A stretch of 64,000 nucleotides of DNA from Pseudoalteromonas sp. EB27. Lineage in GTDB: Bacteria > Pseudomonadota > Gammaproteobacteria > Enterobacterales > Alteromonadaceae. The translations under genes were made by a program, and so were the position numbers. Numbering within the stretch: position 1 is the stretch's first letter; every line of letters starts with the position of its first letter. Positions 55,690-64,000 of the stretch are shown here, piece by piece. The notes beneath the pieces are model-generated. The model worked only from the letters and a program-made list of their open reading frames with translations. It searched no databases and was not told the origin of the DNA. Location: the NCBI RefSeq assembly GCF_001974875.1, contig NZ_MTQD01000009.1:62001-126000 (forward strand), written 5' to 3'.

Positions 55690-57092
55690 GAGCCACCTCC
55701 AGTAATTGCACCCAGAGGTTTGGCAAAAGCGGGAGGCAAAGTATCTGAAAGTGTAATATCGGAAGTGCTTTGCATAATTTTCATTTTGCTCAGCCATGCC
55801 TCAAACTCAGGGGCGGGTCTAGAGCCAAGAACACGACGAACATATAATGCATCATGAAACGACGTAGTTTGGTAATTAAGCATAATGTCGTCAGAGCCAG
55901 GTATTCCCATTACAAACGAGCAACCTGCAACGCCTAATAGCGTTAGCAAGTTATCCATATCGTTTTGATCGGCCTCTGCATGATTGGTGTAACACACGTC
56001 GCACCCCATCGGTATACCTAGTAACTTAGCGCAAAAATGATCCTCAAGTCCTGCTCGAGTAATTTCCTTACCATCAAACAAATATTCAGGGCCAATAAAC
56101 CCCACCACGGTATTTACCAGTAACGGGTTAAACTTACGAGCAACGGCATAAGCGCGAGCTTCACACGTTTGCTGATCAAGCCCATGATGCGCATTTGCTG
56201 AAAGCGAACTGCCTTGCCCGGTTTCAAAATACATCACGTTATTGCCAACAGTACCGCGCTTTAAACTCAAGGCCGCATCTTGCGCTTCGGCTAAGGTATT
56301 TAAATTAAAGCCAAAACTTGAATTAGTAGCCTCTGTGCCGCCAATCGACTGAAACACTAAATCAACCGGTGCACCTGCTTCTATGCATTCAATCGTGTTA
56401 GTAACATGGGTGAGTACACAGCTTTGGGTTGGTATTTCATATTTTTGAATAACATCATCCATTAGCGTCATTAATTTAATGGCTTGAGCAACATTATCGG
56501 TTGCAGGGTTGATACCTATTACTGCATCGCCATTACCGTATAGCAGACCATCGAGCATGCATGCAGCAATACCGTTAATATCATCAGTAGGGTGGTTTGG
56601 TTGTAAACGTGTAGATAAATGCCCAGGAAGGCCAATGGTATTTCTAAAAGCACTCGTAACATGGCACTTTTTAGCAATTAATATGAGATCTTGATTGCGC
56701 ATTATTTTGCTAACAGCTGCAGCCATTTCGGGTGTAATACCCTGCCTTATACTTGCAAGCACAGCGGGTGTTGCAAAGTCGCTTAAAAGCCAATTACGAA
56801 AGTCACCTACGGTTAAATGTGCAATAGCCATAAAAGCATTCGCATCATGCTCGTCAATAATTAAACGTGTAATTTCGTCATCTTCATAGGGAATAAGTAC
56901 CTCATTTAAAAATGTTTTAAGAGGTACATCGGCCAATGCCATTTGTGCTACAGCGCGCTCTTGCGCCGACTGTGCAATTACACCCGCTAAGCGATCACCC
57001 GAACGCTGCGGCGTTGCTTTAGCCATTAACTGGGCTAAGTTATTGAATTTATAAGTATGTGTACCTAAAGTGTAACTGTACGCTTGCCCCAT
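55686..57092 (-). CDS. eutB: ethanolamine ammonia-lyase, large subunit
   Basis: Catalytic subunit of ethanolamine ammonia-lyase, 468 residues, forming the TIM barrel that binds substrate and adenosylcobalamin with EutC. Typical blocks are the opening YKFNNLAQLMAKATPQRSGDRLAG, IPYEDDEITRLIID, LLYGNGDAVIGINPATDN, FQSIGGTEATNSSFGFN, YFETGQGSSLSANAHHG and GFIGPEYLFDGKEI. No eutA reactivase or microcompartment shell genes are near. It lies divergent to a EutR-like activator. Confidence 0.95.
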   Translation of the reverse strand: MGQAYSYTLGTHTYKFNNLAQLMAKATPQRSGDRLAGVIAQSAQERAVAQMALADVPLKTFLNEVLIPYEDDEITRLIIDEHDANAFMAIAHLTVGDFRNWLLSDFATPAVLASIRQGITPEMAAAVSKIMRNQDLILIAKKCHVTSAFRNTIGLPGHLSTRLQPNHPTDDINGIAACMLDGLLYGNGDAVIGINPATDNVAQAIKLMTLMDDVIQKYEIPTQSCVLTHVTNTIECIEAGAPVDLVFQSIGGTEATNSSFGFNLNTLAEAQDAALSLKRGTVGNNVMYFETGQGSSLSANAHHGLDQQTCEARAYAVARKFNPLLVNTVVGFIGPEYLFDGKEITRAGLEDHFCAKLLGIPMGCDVCYTNHAEADQNDMDNLLTLLGVAGCSFVMGIPGSDDIMLNYQTTSFHDALYVRRVLGSRPAPEFEAWLSKMKIMQSTSDITLSDTLPPAFAKPLGAITGGGS

Positions 57093-57311
57093 GATTTACT
57101 CCACATAACTAACATGACAAACCTTGGTATAGGTTTTGCTATATTTTAGCTATAAATCAATTTTGAATAGTTACAAGACAGCTTATTTTGTACCAAGTAA
57201 CTATCGAATTTTGGCAAAAGATTATTTATTAATCCAATTCAATTGGTTGCATACGCAAAGCGGTGTTAACTTAAGCATAATAAAAGTGTAACGAAAAAGA
57301 GCATCCCCTAT

Positions 57312-58292
57312 ATGGCGCAGCAAAATAGGTACGGCGCACCACTTAAGAGCAAGGTGCAAACACATGACATAGACGAGCAAGCGCATAGCCTTACTCAATG
57401 GCAGCAAAAATACGATCAAATGAGCGACGGCAGCTTTTATGGTTTTATTGAAGAAACGGATTACGCCAATATTCACGTGTTTAAAGAATACACCGAGCGA
57501 GCGCTTCGTCAGCAATGTAACATAGCCCCCAATTCTGTTTGGCTCGGCATCCCTTATCAGTCGCAGCAAAGTAGAATTAATGGCCTAAATGTGGCAAGTA
57601 ATCAATTTATGTGCCGTACAAGTGATAATGACTTTGAACTGATAACCCCTGAGCAATTTAATATTTATGGTTTGGTAATCGATTGGAACTCAATTGAATA
57701 TATGGCGCAGCTACAAGGTGTAACATTGAAAAACTTGTCATCTGCGCAATCAGCTCGCTTATCGGTGAGCAACTCATCATTGCAAACGGCAAGGCAAATA
57801 ATTAATAGTATGGTTGTAGGCAAGGGCTTTGGACTTAAAACCGAATCACAACAAGATATGCTAAACATGTTGGCGCTACACTTATTACAAGCGGATAATC
57901 CACAGCAAAATATTGCGGCAAGTTATAAACGTCGAAAAGCCGTGGTAGATAAAGTAAAAGAGTATGTGACCACAAATCCACAAAAAACAATAACCATAAC
58001 CGAGCTGTGCGAGCTTGCCTTTGTAAGTAGGCGCACACTTCAATATAGCTTTGAGAGTATTTTAGGAATTAACCCTTTGCGGTTTTTACGTTTAACACGT
58101 TTAAATAATGTAAGGCGGGAACTGAAAAAATTAAACCAAGATAAGCCAATTTCAGTAATAGCAGCCAATTGGGGATTTTGGCACGCGGGACAATTTGCTA
58201 AAGATTACACGCAACTTTTTGGTGAAAACCCATCACAAACAGTTAAAAATTCAGCACAGCAGTTTGAACCACCGTGCTCTACAAACTTGTAG
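57312..58292 (+). CDS. eutR: AraC-family activator, EutR-like
   Basis: A 326-residue regulator with a C-terminal AraC-type double helix-turn-helix: ITITELCELAFVSRRTLQYSFESILGINPLRFLRLTRL in parts, and ISVIAANWGFWHAGQFAKDYTQLFGENPSQT. The N-terminal 200 residues would be the effector domain; in the E. coli protein ethanolamine and B12 act together. Its divergent position to eutB-eutC-eat strongly suggests control of that unit. The stop codon TAG is formed by the first bases of the repeat array that follows. Confidence 0.85.
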   Translation: MAQQNRYGAPLKSKVQTHDIDEQAHSLTQWQQKYDQMSDGSFYGFIEETDYANIHVFKEYTERALRQQCNIAPNSVWLGIPYQSQQSRINGLNVASNQFMCRTSDNDFELITPEQFNIYGLVIDWNSIEYMAQLQGVTLKNLSSAQSARLSVSNSSLQTARQIINSMVVGKGFGLKTESQQDMLNMLALHLLQADNPQQNIAASYKRRKAVVDKVKEYVTTNPQKTITITELCELAFVSRRTLQYSFESILGINPLRFLRLTRLNNVRRELKKLNQDKPISVIAANWGFWHAGQFAKDYTQLFGENPSQTVKNSAQQFEPPCSTNL

Positions 58293-58660
58293 GTGCGATT
58301 TTACATCGCCCTCATGTAACGTAGCTTTAATGTTTTAAAACGAGGTATAAAACCTCACCTACAATCGTGCAAATACCAAACCCGTAGGTGCGAATTTATT
58401 TCGCGCTCATGTAACGTGGCTTTAATGCTTTAAAAGTAAAAGCGAGGTATAAAACCTCACCTACATCGTGCAAACACCAAGCCCGTAGGTGCGAATTTAT
58501 TTCGCGCTCAGGTAATGTGGCTTCAATGCTTTAATAGCGAGGTATAAAACCTCACCTACATCGTGCAAACACCAAACCCGTAGGTGCGAATTTATTTCGC
58601 GCTCATGTAACGTGGCTTTAATGCTTTAAAAGTAAAAGCGAGGTATAAAACCTCGCTTAC
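58289..58660. repeat. four tandem palindromic repeat units
   Basis: Units at 58289-58362, 58384-58464, 58485-58559 and 58580-58660 each start GTAGGTGCGA and end ACCTCACCTAC (GCTTAC in the last). Each also has an inner hairpin GAGGTATAAAACCTC. Units are separated by near-identical 20-bp linkers (such as TCGTGCAAACACCAA). Starts are 95-101 bp apart. The first unit supplies the stop codon of the AraC-family gene. Variation is mostly loss of a 6- to 8-bp block (AAAGTAAA). Confidence 0.85.
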
Positions 58661-58692
58661 TATATTCAAAAGCCCTATTTGATCGGTGCTAT

Positions 58693-58893
58693 TTAAGCCG
58701 CGATTAAATAGGACTCTTGTCCTGAATGTTTGTTGCTGCGTTTAAACGAACCTTTGCCTTTTTTAGCTTTAACCACTTGTGGTTTAAATAATTTAGAGGT
58801 TACCAACGCTGCTAGTGCATTGTGGTTTATAACGCCTCGTCCTGTATCTACCGCGCTGTTGCTTGCGGTTTTTGCTTTAGATTTTTTAGTCAT
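58693..58893 (-). CDS. arfA: alternative ribosome-rescue factor ArfA
   Basis: A 66-residue basic protein that recruits RF2 to ribosomes stalled on truncated mRNA when tmRNA is lacking. The conserved block is INHNALAALVTSKLFKPQVVKAKKGKGSFKRSNKH, corresponding to the [33 protein letters not shown] region of the E. coli protein in parts. The N terminus is longer and Ser/Thr/Lys-rich. A hairpin lies inside the last codons, as in E. coli arfA, where it leads to a truncated message and tmRNA tagging. Only 12 residues follow KH, a shorter tail than in E. coli. Confidence 0.85.
   Translation of the reverse strand: MTKKSKAKTASNSAVDTGRGVINHNALAALVTSKLFKPQVVKAKKGKGSFKRSNKHSGQESYLIAA
58710..58723 (-). 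promoter_or_regulatory. hairpin within the arfA 3' coding end
   Basis: AGGAC-AAGA-GTCCT on the coding strand, right after the KH codons and followed by TATTTAAT. Its position parallels the cleavage/termination hairpin of E. coli arfA, which makes the message a tmRNA substrate. Confidence 0.6.
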
Positions 58894-59043
58894 ATATTTC
58901 CTATCAACTAATTGATTATTTAAAAAAATTATAAAGAGGCTTTTATATTAGCCTATTTAATAGATGGCGATTGTAGGCTTAATTTTCAACCGCGCAAGTA
59001 TTTTTAACATTCTTTTGGTCGTATTTTAATAATAAAAACGCAT

Positions 59044-59071
59044 AAAAAAAGCGCAGTTAATAACCGCGCTT
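59044..59071 (-). terminator. terminator of the TonB-dependent receptor gene
   Basis: On the minus strand, AAGCGCGGTTA pairs with TAACTGCGCTT (one mismatch) and is followed by a T-run. Confidence 0.8.
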
Positions 59072-59096
59072 AATGTGGTTTAATTTGCTTTAAAAA

Positions 59097-61637
59097 TTAA
59101 AAGCTAAAGCTTACTTTTGCATAGTACGTTCTGCCGTCAAAGCCGTATGGCAATGCGCGTACAGGATATTTAAATGCACCATTGGTGATAAAGTTAAGTA
59201 CTTCGTCGTCACCTAGCTCGTCTGGCGTTTCGTCAAACACGTTATCGGCACCCACCGAAAGCGCAAACATGTCGTTAATTTGGTAACTAACATTTAAATC
59301 AACTAACACAGCAGATTCAACCGTACTTGTTGGTTTAAACGAACCGGTAGGCGAAAGCTCACCTGGTAATGAAATATGGTCGTTACCAAAGTATTTTACG
59401 TCTGTTTCGCCAAAGTAGTTAAAGCGAATAGTTGATGTGTATGCATCGCGCTCGTAATCAAAGGTAAGCGTTGCACGCTCACTTGGTTGTCCGTCTGTAA
59501 AAAAGCTACGTTGTAGGTCGTCAAATGCAACTGCTTCAGGAATACCGTCTTCTGCATTTACGCCGTCAATTTTAGTATCGTTTAGGTTGCCCGCAAAGGT
59601 TACACCAAAATTACCGCCTTCAACGTCTGTACGGTACGATGCAATAATATCAACGCCCTGCGTAGTAGAATCAACCGAGTTTGAAAAGTAGTTAGCTTGT
59701 ACTGCACCCGTTGCTTGTAGCGCTGCAACTGCTTCACTGCTAAACGATACATCGTCAGCGCTAAGTAAGCTGCCAAGTGTAATACGGTCTTCAATTTCTA
59801 CGCGGTAAAAATCAACCGTTAACGAAAGCTCGCTTGTTACATCGTAAACAAAACCAGCACTGTAGTTTGTTGATGTTTCAAGCTCTAGGCTATCTACACC
59901 TAACGCACTTGGAAAAGCTGTACCTGTGTTTGCCGTAAACGACTGCGTTAGTGTACCGTCTGAGCCTAAGTTAGTTGTAAAGGCTGTATAACCACTTTGT
60001 TGAAGCGATGGCGCTCTAAAACCAGTAGATACCGCACCACGTACTGCAAAGTCATCTGAAAATTCATAGCGTGTTGCTAATTTACCAATTAAATCGTCGC
60101 CAGCATCTGAGAAATCTTCATAACGTAGCGCACCACTTACGTTCCATGCGTCTGTGACCATAGTTTCTACATCTACATAAACTGCGTAGCTGTTGCGATC
60201 GCTGTCGTTAGTTGCCTCTGGGCGCAGGCCGTTATAAGCCTGAAAACCACACTCAGCAAATTGATTCGGGTCGTTTACTGATGGGTAAGAGGTATCTGTA
60301 TTTGCTAACCCACACGCGTATGATGCTTCATCGCCTGCAACTATTTCGTAGTTTTCTTTACGGTACTCGGCGCCCACAGTTACATATAAAGGCTCACTGC
60401 GGCCAATATCTACAATACCGTTTACATCAAGGTTAACGGTTGTTTGATCAAACCTAAAACCACCTGAGTAACCGCCACTAGGGCCCGAGTTTGCAGCAAT
60501 GTCGGCATCACTTGCACTAGGGTTATTAAATAAATACTCAGCCGCGTAAGAAGCGTTAATTGTATTACGTGATGTAAAATCGTATTGGTTTTCGCCATAA
60601 ACAGCCGATACATCGTAATTCCAATCTGGGTTAATATCGCCTTTAAAACCAACCGCTATAGAAATATCTTGTGCTTCGTTATATATGCGCGGTAAAAAAC
60701 CATCGCTGTATACTTGTGTTACGTTTTTAGAGGCTTCGTTAAAGTTACGGTAAAAGCCATTACCTAGGGCCGTACGCTCTGAGTAGCCACCAAACGAGTA
60801 AAGCTCGCCGTCGCCCATTGGTAAGGCCATATTATAAAATAATGACGTAAACTCACTTTCTGAATTACCTTGGCTCCAGCGTACATCTTCACTTAGCGTG
60901 CCAGGCTCAACATCAAGCGAACCACCCGTATCTCGCTCTGCGCGGTTAGTGCCATCAGCATCTCGGTATTCAAGTGATAAATTAATAAAGCCGCCTTCGC
61001 TGCCTATATCAAAACCACGATTTAAACCTGCTGAAATTGTATCGCCGTCACCTTCGCTAGTGCCACCATATTGCACAAAGCCAGTAGTAATACCTGTTGA
61101 GTTATTAAGTGATAAGTTAATTACGCCTGCAATAGCGTCAGAGCCATACTGAGCCGCTGCGCCATCGCGTAATACTTCAACGCCTTTAAGTGCGGTTAGT
61201 GGAATAGCATTCATATCGGTACCCGCAGCGCCTGCGCCTACTGTACCGTTAAGGCCAAAAATTGATTGGTTATGACGACGTTTACCATTTACTAATACAA
61301 GGGTTTGATCTGGCTGTAAGCCGCGAAGTGTTGCGGGTCTAAATAGGTCAGAACCGTCAGATACTTGTGTACGCGAAAAGTTAAATGAAGGCGCTGTCGC
61401 TTGCAGGCTTTGGCCTAATTCGGTAAAACCACCTTTAGTTAAATCATCAGCGTCAATTAAATCAATAGGAGAAGAAGACTCAGTAGAGGTACGGTTAGAT
61501 ACACGCGATCCTAATACAGAAATTTGCTCAATGTTTTTAGCAGCTTGCACGGGTGCTTCTTCTGCGTTAACAATGCTTGGTGCGCTAAACGCGAAAGCAA
61601 CGGCTACAGCAAGTGTGTTTAAACGGTATGTTGGCAT
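59097..61637 (-). CDS. TonB-dependent outer-membrane receptor
   Basis: Gated outer-membrane importer, 846 residues. After a signal peptide (cleavage near VNAEE) comes a TonB-box-like EQISVLGSR, then the plug domain with LRGLQPDQTLVLVNGKRRH, VEVLRDGAAAQYGSDAIAGVINL, and a 22-strand barrel ending ...TYYAKVSFSF with the terminal phenylalanine. Two cysteines pair in a surface loop (SYACGLAN and FAECGFQ). I use the ATG that begins the signal peptide, 31 codons inside the longest frame. The substrate is not evident; no siderophore or B12 genes adjoin it. Confidence 0.9.
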   Translation of the reverse strand: MPTYRLNTLAVAVAFAFSAPSIVNAEEAPVQAAKNIEQISVLGSRVSNRTSTESSSPIDLIDADDLTKGGFTELGQSLQATAPSFNFSRTQVSDGSDLFRPATLRGLQPDQTLVLVNGKRRHNQSIFGLNGTVGAGAAGTDMNAIPLTALKGVEVLRDGAAAQYGSDAIAGVINLSLNNSTGITTGFVQYGGTSEGDGDTISAGLNRGFDIGSEGGFINLSLEYRDADGTNRAERDTGGSLDVEPGTLSEDVRWSQGNSESEFTSLFYNMALPMGDGELYSFGGYSERTALGNGFYRNFNEASKNVTQVYSDGFLPRIYNEAQDISIAVGFKGDINPDWNYDVSAVYGENQYDFTSRNTINASYAAEYLFNNPSASDADIAANSGPSGGYSGGFRFDQTTVNLDVNGIVDIGRSEPLYVTVGAEYRKENYEIVAGDEASYACGLANTDTSYPSVNDPNQFAECGFQAYNGLRPEATNDSDRNSYAVYVDVETMVTDAWNVSGALRYEDFSDAGDDLIGKLATRYEFSDDFAVRGAVSTGFRAPSLQQSGYTAFTTNLGSDGTLTQSFTANTGTAFPSALGVDSLELETSTNYSAGFVYDVTSELSLTVDFYRVEIEDRITLGSLLSADDVSFSSEAVAALQATGAVQANYFSNSVDSTTQGVDIIASYRTDVEGGNFGVTFAGNLNDTKIDGVNAEDGIPEAVAFDDLQRSFFTDGQPSERATLTFDYERDAYTSTIRFNYFGETDVKYFGNDHISLPGELSPTGSFKPTSTVESAVLVDLNVSYQINDMFALSVGADNVFDETPDELGDDEVLNFITNGAFKYPVRALPYGFDGRTYYAKVSFSF

Positions 61638-61890
61638 AGTGACGACCCTGTTTTTTTGTGTTCTTATAATATGTGTGTGGTTATGATACTCACAACCTGT
61701 TGCAAACATCCTAGCAACATATGCAAACAAAAAGAAATGAAAAAAACTAAATTATTGGTCTAAGTATGCAAATAAATTTCAAGATGAGAAAAAACCACAT
61801 CAAATAGATTAAAATACACGCTAAAAGAGCATTAAACTTCAAAAGCTAGTCGGTTAACTTTTTATTTGCAATGTGGTTTTGCTCGTTTAT

Positions 61891-62853
61891 TTATACTTTT
61901 AGAGGTAATAGGCAGCGGATGGTCGTACCTGTCCCTAATGTGCTGTTAACTTCTATTTTTCCACCATGATCGTTCACCATAGCGTATACAAGTGTCATAC
62001 CCATACCGGTACCTTTTCCAACTTCTTTTGTCGTGTAAAAAGGGTCAAACATATGTGCTATTGTGTCTTCACTCATTCCACAGCCATTATCTTTTACCTC
62101 AATACATATATTTGTGCCTTGTTCAAAAATACTCACCTCAATAATGCAGCCTTTTTCTAAATCAAGCTCGCATGCTTGCCAAGCGTTCATTAATAAATTT
62201 ACAAAAATCTGATTAATAGATGATAAATTGCACCAAATAAGTGGTAGTGGTTCAAAGCGTGTTTTTATTTCGCATAACTTAAGTTTGTTACTCAATAATC
62301 TTAAAGCGTTATTAGCGCCAGTCGTTATATCGGTGAGTTGTTTATCTTGCGAAGAGGTGGGGTGAGCAAAGTTTAATAAGTCATGCACAATTTGTTTTAT
62401 TCGTTTGAGTCCTTCAACGCTGTCGTTAACTTGCCCCTGTAAATTGTTATAAAGCCACGCATACGGATACTGTAAATTGAGTATGTCGATTTCGTGTTTA
62501 AAACGGCTCTCTTTAATTTCGTTATTTAAGTATTGCTCGTTAAGTTTTAGCAGCGTGATGAGCAAAGGGGTAGAGTTTTGTAAGCTTTCTATATTACTCA
62601 TTGCATAGGCAAGCGGGGTATTTATTTCGTGCGCTACGCCTGCACAAAGCGTTCCTAAGGTCGCCATTTTTTCGGTTTGCACAAACAGCATTTGTTGATG
62701 TTCTAAATCGGCTACTTTTTTTTGTAATTCATTATTTATGGCAACTAAAACGGTGCTTTTATCTTTAAGTAATTGTTCTGCGGCCAAGCGCAGCTTTTGT
62801 TCGTTTAAAAAAGCACGTTCAAAATTACCATCTGATCCATTCATTCCTTTCAT
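61891..62853 (-). CDS. soluble histidine kinase
   Basis: A 320-residue kinase without membrane segments. An N-terminal coiled coil (about residues 10-60) precedes the phospho-acceptor region TEKMATLGTLCAGVAHEINTPLAYA with His75, then an ATPase domain with NLLMNAWQACEL, DNGCGMSE, FDPFYTTK and GKGTGMGMTLVYAMV. This HisKA form (HEINTPL) is typical of NtrB-like kinases working with HD-domain or receiver proteins. It is divergent from a receiver-domain gene 190 bp away, its probable partner. The start may instead be three codons downstream. Confidence 0.85.
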   Translation of the reverse strand: MKGMNGSDGNFERAFLNEQKLRLAAEQLLKDKSTVLVAINNELQKKVADLEHQQMLFVQTEKMATLGTLCAGVAHEINTPLAYAMSNIESLQNSTPLLITLLKLNEQYLNNEIKESRFKHEIDILNLQYPYAWLYNNLQGQVNDSVEGLKRIKQIVHDLLNFAHPTSSQDKQLTDITTGANNALRLLSNKLKLCEIKTRFEPLPLIWCNLSSINQIFVNLLMNAWQACELDLEKGCIIEVSIFEQGTNICIEVKDNGCGMSEDTIAHMFDPFYTTKEVGKGTGMGMTLVYAMVNDHGGKIEVNSTLGTGTTIRCLLPLKV

Positions 62854-63043
62854 CCATATAGATAACTTTATACTTAATGTTTAGTTGGTTACACGCAAAT
62901 TTGCAACTTTAGTGTTAGCAACTATCTACTTATGGGTAATAACTACATTACTTAGATTCAGCTATAAATAAAGGCAGGACAAACTCACCATAGAATATTT
63001 TTTTAAGCTATTATTTAGCCAGAAGTAATTTAAAGGCGGCGCA

Positions 63044-64000
63044 ATGACTCAAGCAACACCAAACACACCGATGAATCAGGTTGATGTACTTTGCATTGAT
63101 GATGATGAAATAGTACTACGCACGTTAACCCGTTTACTTGAAGTAAATGGCCTGTCGGTTATTGTTTGCGATAATCCGCAAAACGCATTAACACTTTTTA
63201 AAAATCATGAGTTTGGTTTAATTATTAGCGACATGCGTATGCCAGTAATGAACGGTGCCGAGTTTTTAGAAAAAGCGCGCGCGCTGGCACCCGACACCCA
63301 ACGTATTTTGTTAACCGGTTACGCCGATATACAAACAACCCTAGCGGCTGTTAACCAAGGTCAAATAAATGGCTATATTCAAAAGCCTTGGCAAAACGAC
63401 TTATTACTTCGAAGCATTAAAGATAGCCTTGAAAAGTTTGCGCTAAAAAAACAAAATCAAAAGTTAGAAGCACAAGTTAAGGCGCAAAACCAAGAACTGC
63501 TAGAGCTAAACAACACGTTAGAGCAGCGAGTAGATAAACGTACTTTACAAATAAAACAAGTTTTAAAAAAGCTTGAAGACGCCAACGAGCGTGAAAAACA
63601 AGAGCACAAATCAACTGTAGAGTTACTATATAATTTTATTAACGCAAACCCCTACCTAGACGGCAACAAAGCACAAAACATTGCAAATACCTGCACACAA
63701 ATAGCGCTTTATTTAAACCTGTCGCAAAAAAGCATTGATCTTGCCCCAATGGCTGGCTATTTAGCGCAAATAGGTTTGCTTGCTATGGACCCTGAGCTTT
63801 ATAAAAAACCGCTAAACAGGTTAAATGAGCAACAACGTAAGACCTTTTATACTCACCCAAGTACTGCACAATTAATGCTAATGCCAGCAATACATTTACA
63901 CGATTTATCAGATGCTATTTATTATCAGTTTGAACGTTTTAACGGTAATGGAATGCCCAAAGGTCTTGCCGGAAACGACATACCAATAGGAGCTATGGTA
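63044..64000 (+). CDS. response regulator with degenerate HD-GYP domain (cut by window edge)
   Basis: At least 319 residues, continuing past the right edge. A receiver domain (phospho-acceptor Asp63 in ISDMRMP, Asp19-Asp20-Asp21, Lys114 in QKPW) is followed by a coiled coil (about residues 125-190) and an HD-GYP-like domain. In that domain the HD pair is replaced (GYLAQIGLLAMD), while YYQFERFNGNGMPKGLAGNDIPIGA still matches the region after the GYP loop of active enzymes, which reads HHERWDGSGYPxGL in many. Cyclic-di-GMP hydrolysis is therefore doubtful. AAAGG precedes the ATG. It is divergent from the histidine kinase gene. Confidence 0.85.
   Translation, partial: MTQATPNTPMNQVDVLCIDDDEIVLRTLTRLLEVNGLSVIVCDNPQNALTLFKNHEFGLIISDMRMPVMNGAEFLEKARALAPDTQRILLTGYADIQTTLAAVNQGQINGYIQKPWQNDLLLRSIKDSLEKFALKKQNQKLEAQVKAQNQELLELNNTLEQRVDKRTLQIKQVLKKLEDANEREKQEHKSTVELLYNFINANPYLDGNKAQNIANTCTQIALYLNLSQKSIDLAPMAGYLAQIGLLAMDPELYKKPLNRLNEQQRKTFYTHPSTAQLMLMPAIHLHDLSDAIYYQFERFNGNGMPKGLAGNDIPIGAMV

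Noticed and set aside
54802..55797. Longer EutC with N-terminal extension
   Set aside because: The extra 36 codons lie inside eutB, while the ATG overlapping the eutB stop has a strong ribosome-binding site.
58289..58660. CRISPR-like array
   Set aside because: Both units and linkers are conserved between copies; there are no unique spacers.

Overview
The window looks like chromosomal DNA of a marine gammaproteobacterium of the Pseudoalteromonas type (order Alteromonadales). It is AT-rich, its proteins are typical of that group (YeeN-type YebC, malate synthase G, CNT nucleoside transporter, KatG, large TonB receptors), and its intergenic spaces carry many short dispersed palindromic elements. 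This placement is inferred from protein content, since no rRNA or tRNA is present. No prophage, CRISPR array or insertion sequence with a transposase was found.

Layout. 1-6.4 kb: end of malate synthase G, a YebC-family regulator, a HAD phosphatase, and an M1 metallopeptidase coupled to a DUF6702 protein. 6.5-12.1 kb: sbcD-sbcC nuclease and a methyltransferase. 12.2-14.5 kb: yaiI operon, split by a small inserted element, and the lipocalin blc. 14.7-17.1 kb: DUF3649-PepSY-DUF3325 membrane operon behind a likely Fur box. 17.2-24.4 kb: VOC protein, Fe-S type uracil-DNA glycosylase, bile-acid:sodium symporter family protein, an acidic membrane protein, dgt and a phosphodiesterase. 24.5-26.1 kb: a secreted metalloprotease and a separately encoded propeptide-like protein. 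26.4-32.0 kb: BenE transporter, a MarR-controlled efflux operon with two palindromic operators, and a two-gene spermidine-synthase-like pair.

32.2-40.3 kb holds the most unusual content: ten tightly packed genes in one direction. They encode a thermostable-hemolysin/GNAT-like protein, an AMP-forming acyl ligase, a heme-oxygenase-like diiron oxidase, a short-chain reductase, a TPR protein, a QseB/PmrA-type response regulator, its histidine kinase, a cupredoxin, an FTR1-like permease without the iron-binding REXXE motifs, and an outer-membrane barrel-like protein. A sequence matching the PmrA-box consensus lies 44 bp before the first start. I infer a self-regulated module that couples synthesis of a small acyl-derived molecule to envelope metal handling.

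40.5-49.5 kb: a cold-shock protein, a decayed substrate-binding-protein gene interrupted by a MITE, its intact relative, the divergent nucleoside salvage genes nupC-udk and deoB-deoD, a 134-bp tandem repeat array, a TPR membrane protein and a 270-bp repeat element. 49.5-64 kb: katG, arfB, a compact ethanolamine module (eutR, eutB, eutC, eat) without microcompartment genes, a palindromic repeat array, arfA with its regulatory hairpin, a TonB-dependent receptor, and a histidine kinase divergent from a response regulator with a degenerate HD-GYP domain that runs off the right edge.

Functional themes are nucleotide and nucleoside salvage, ribosome rescue (both ArfA and ArfB), ethanolamine use, iron and metal handling, and secreted proteolysis. 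The mobile content is limited to small non-coding elements. Two of them end exactly at stop codons and one lies inside a pseudogene.
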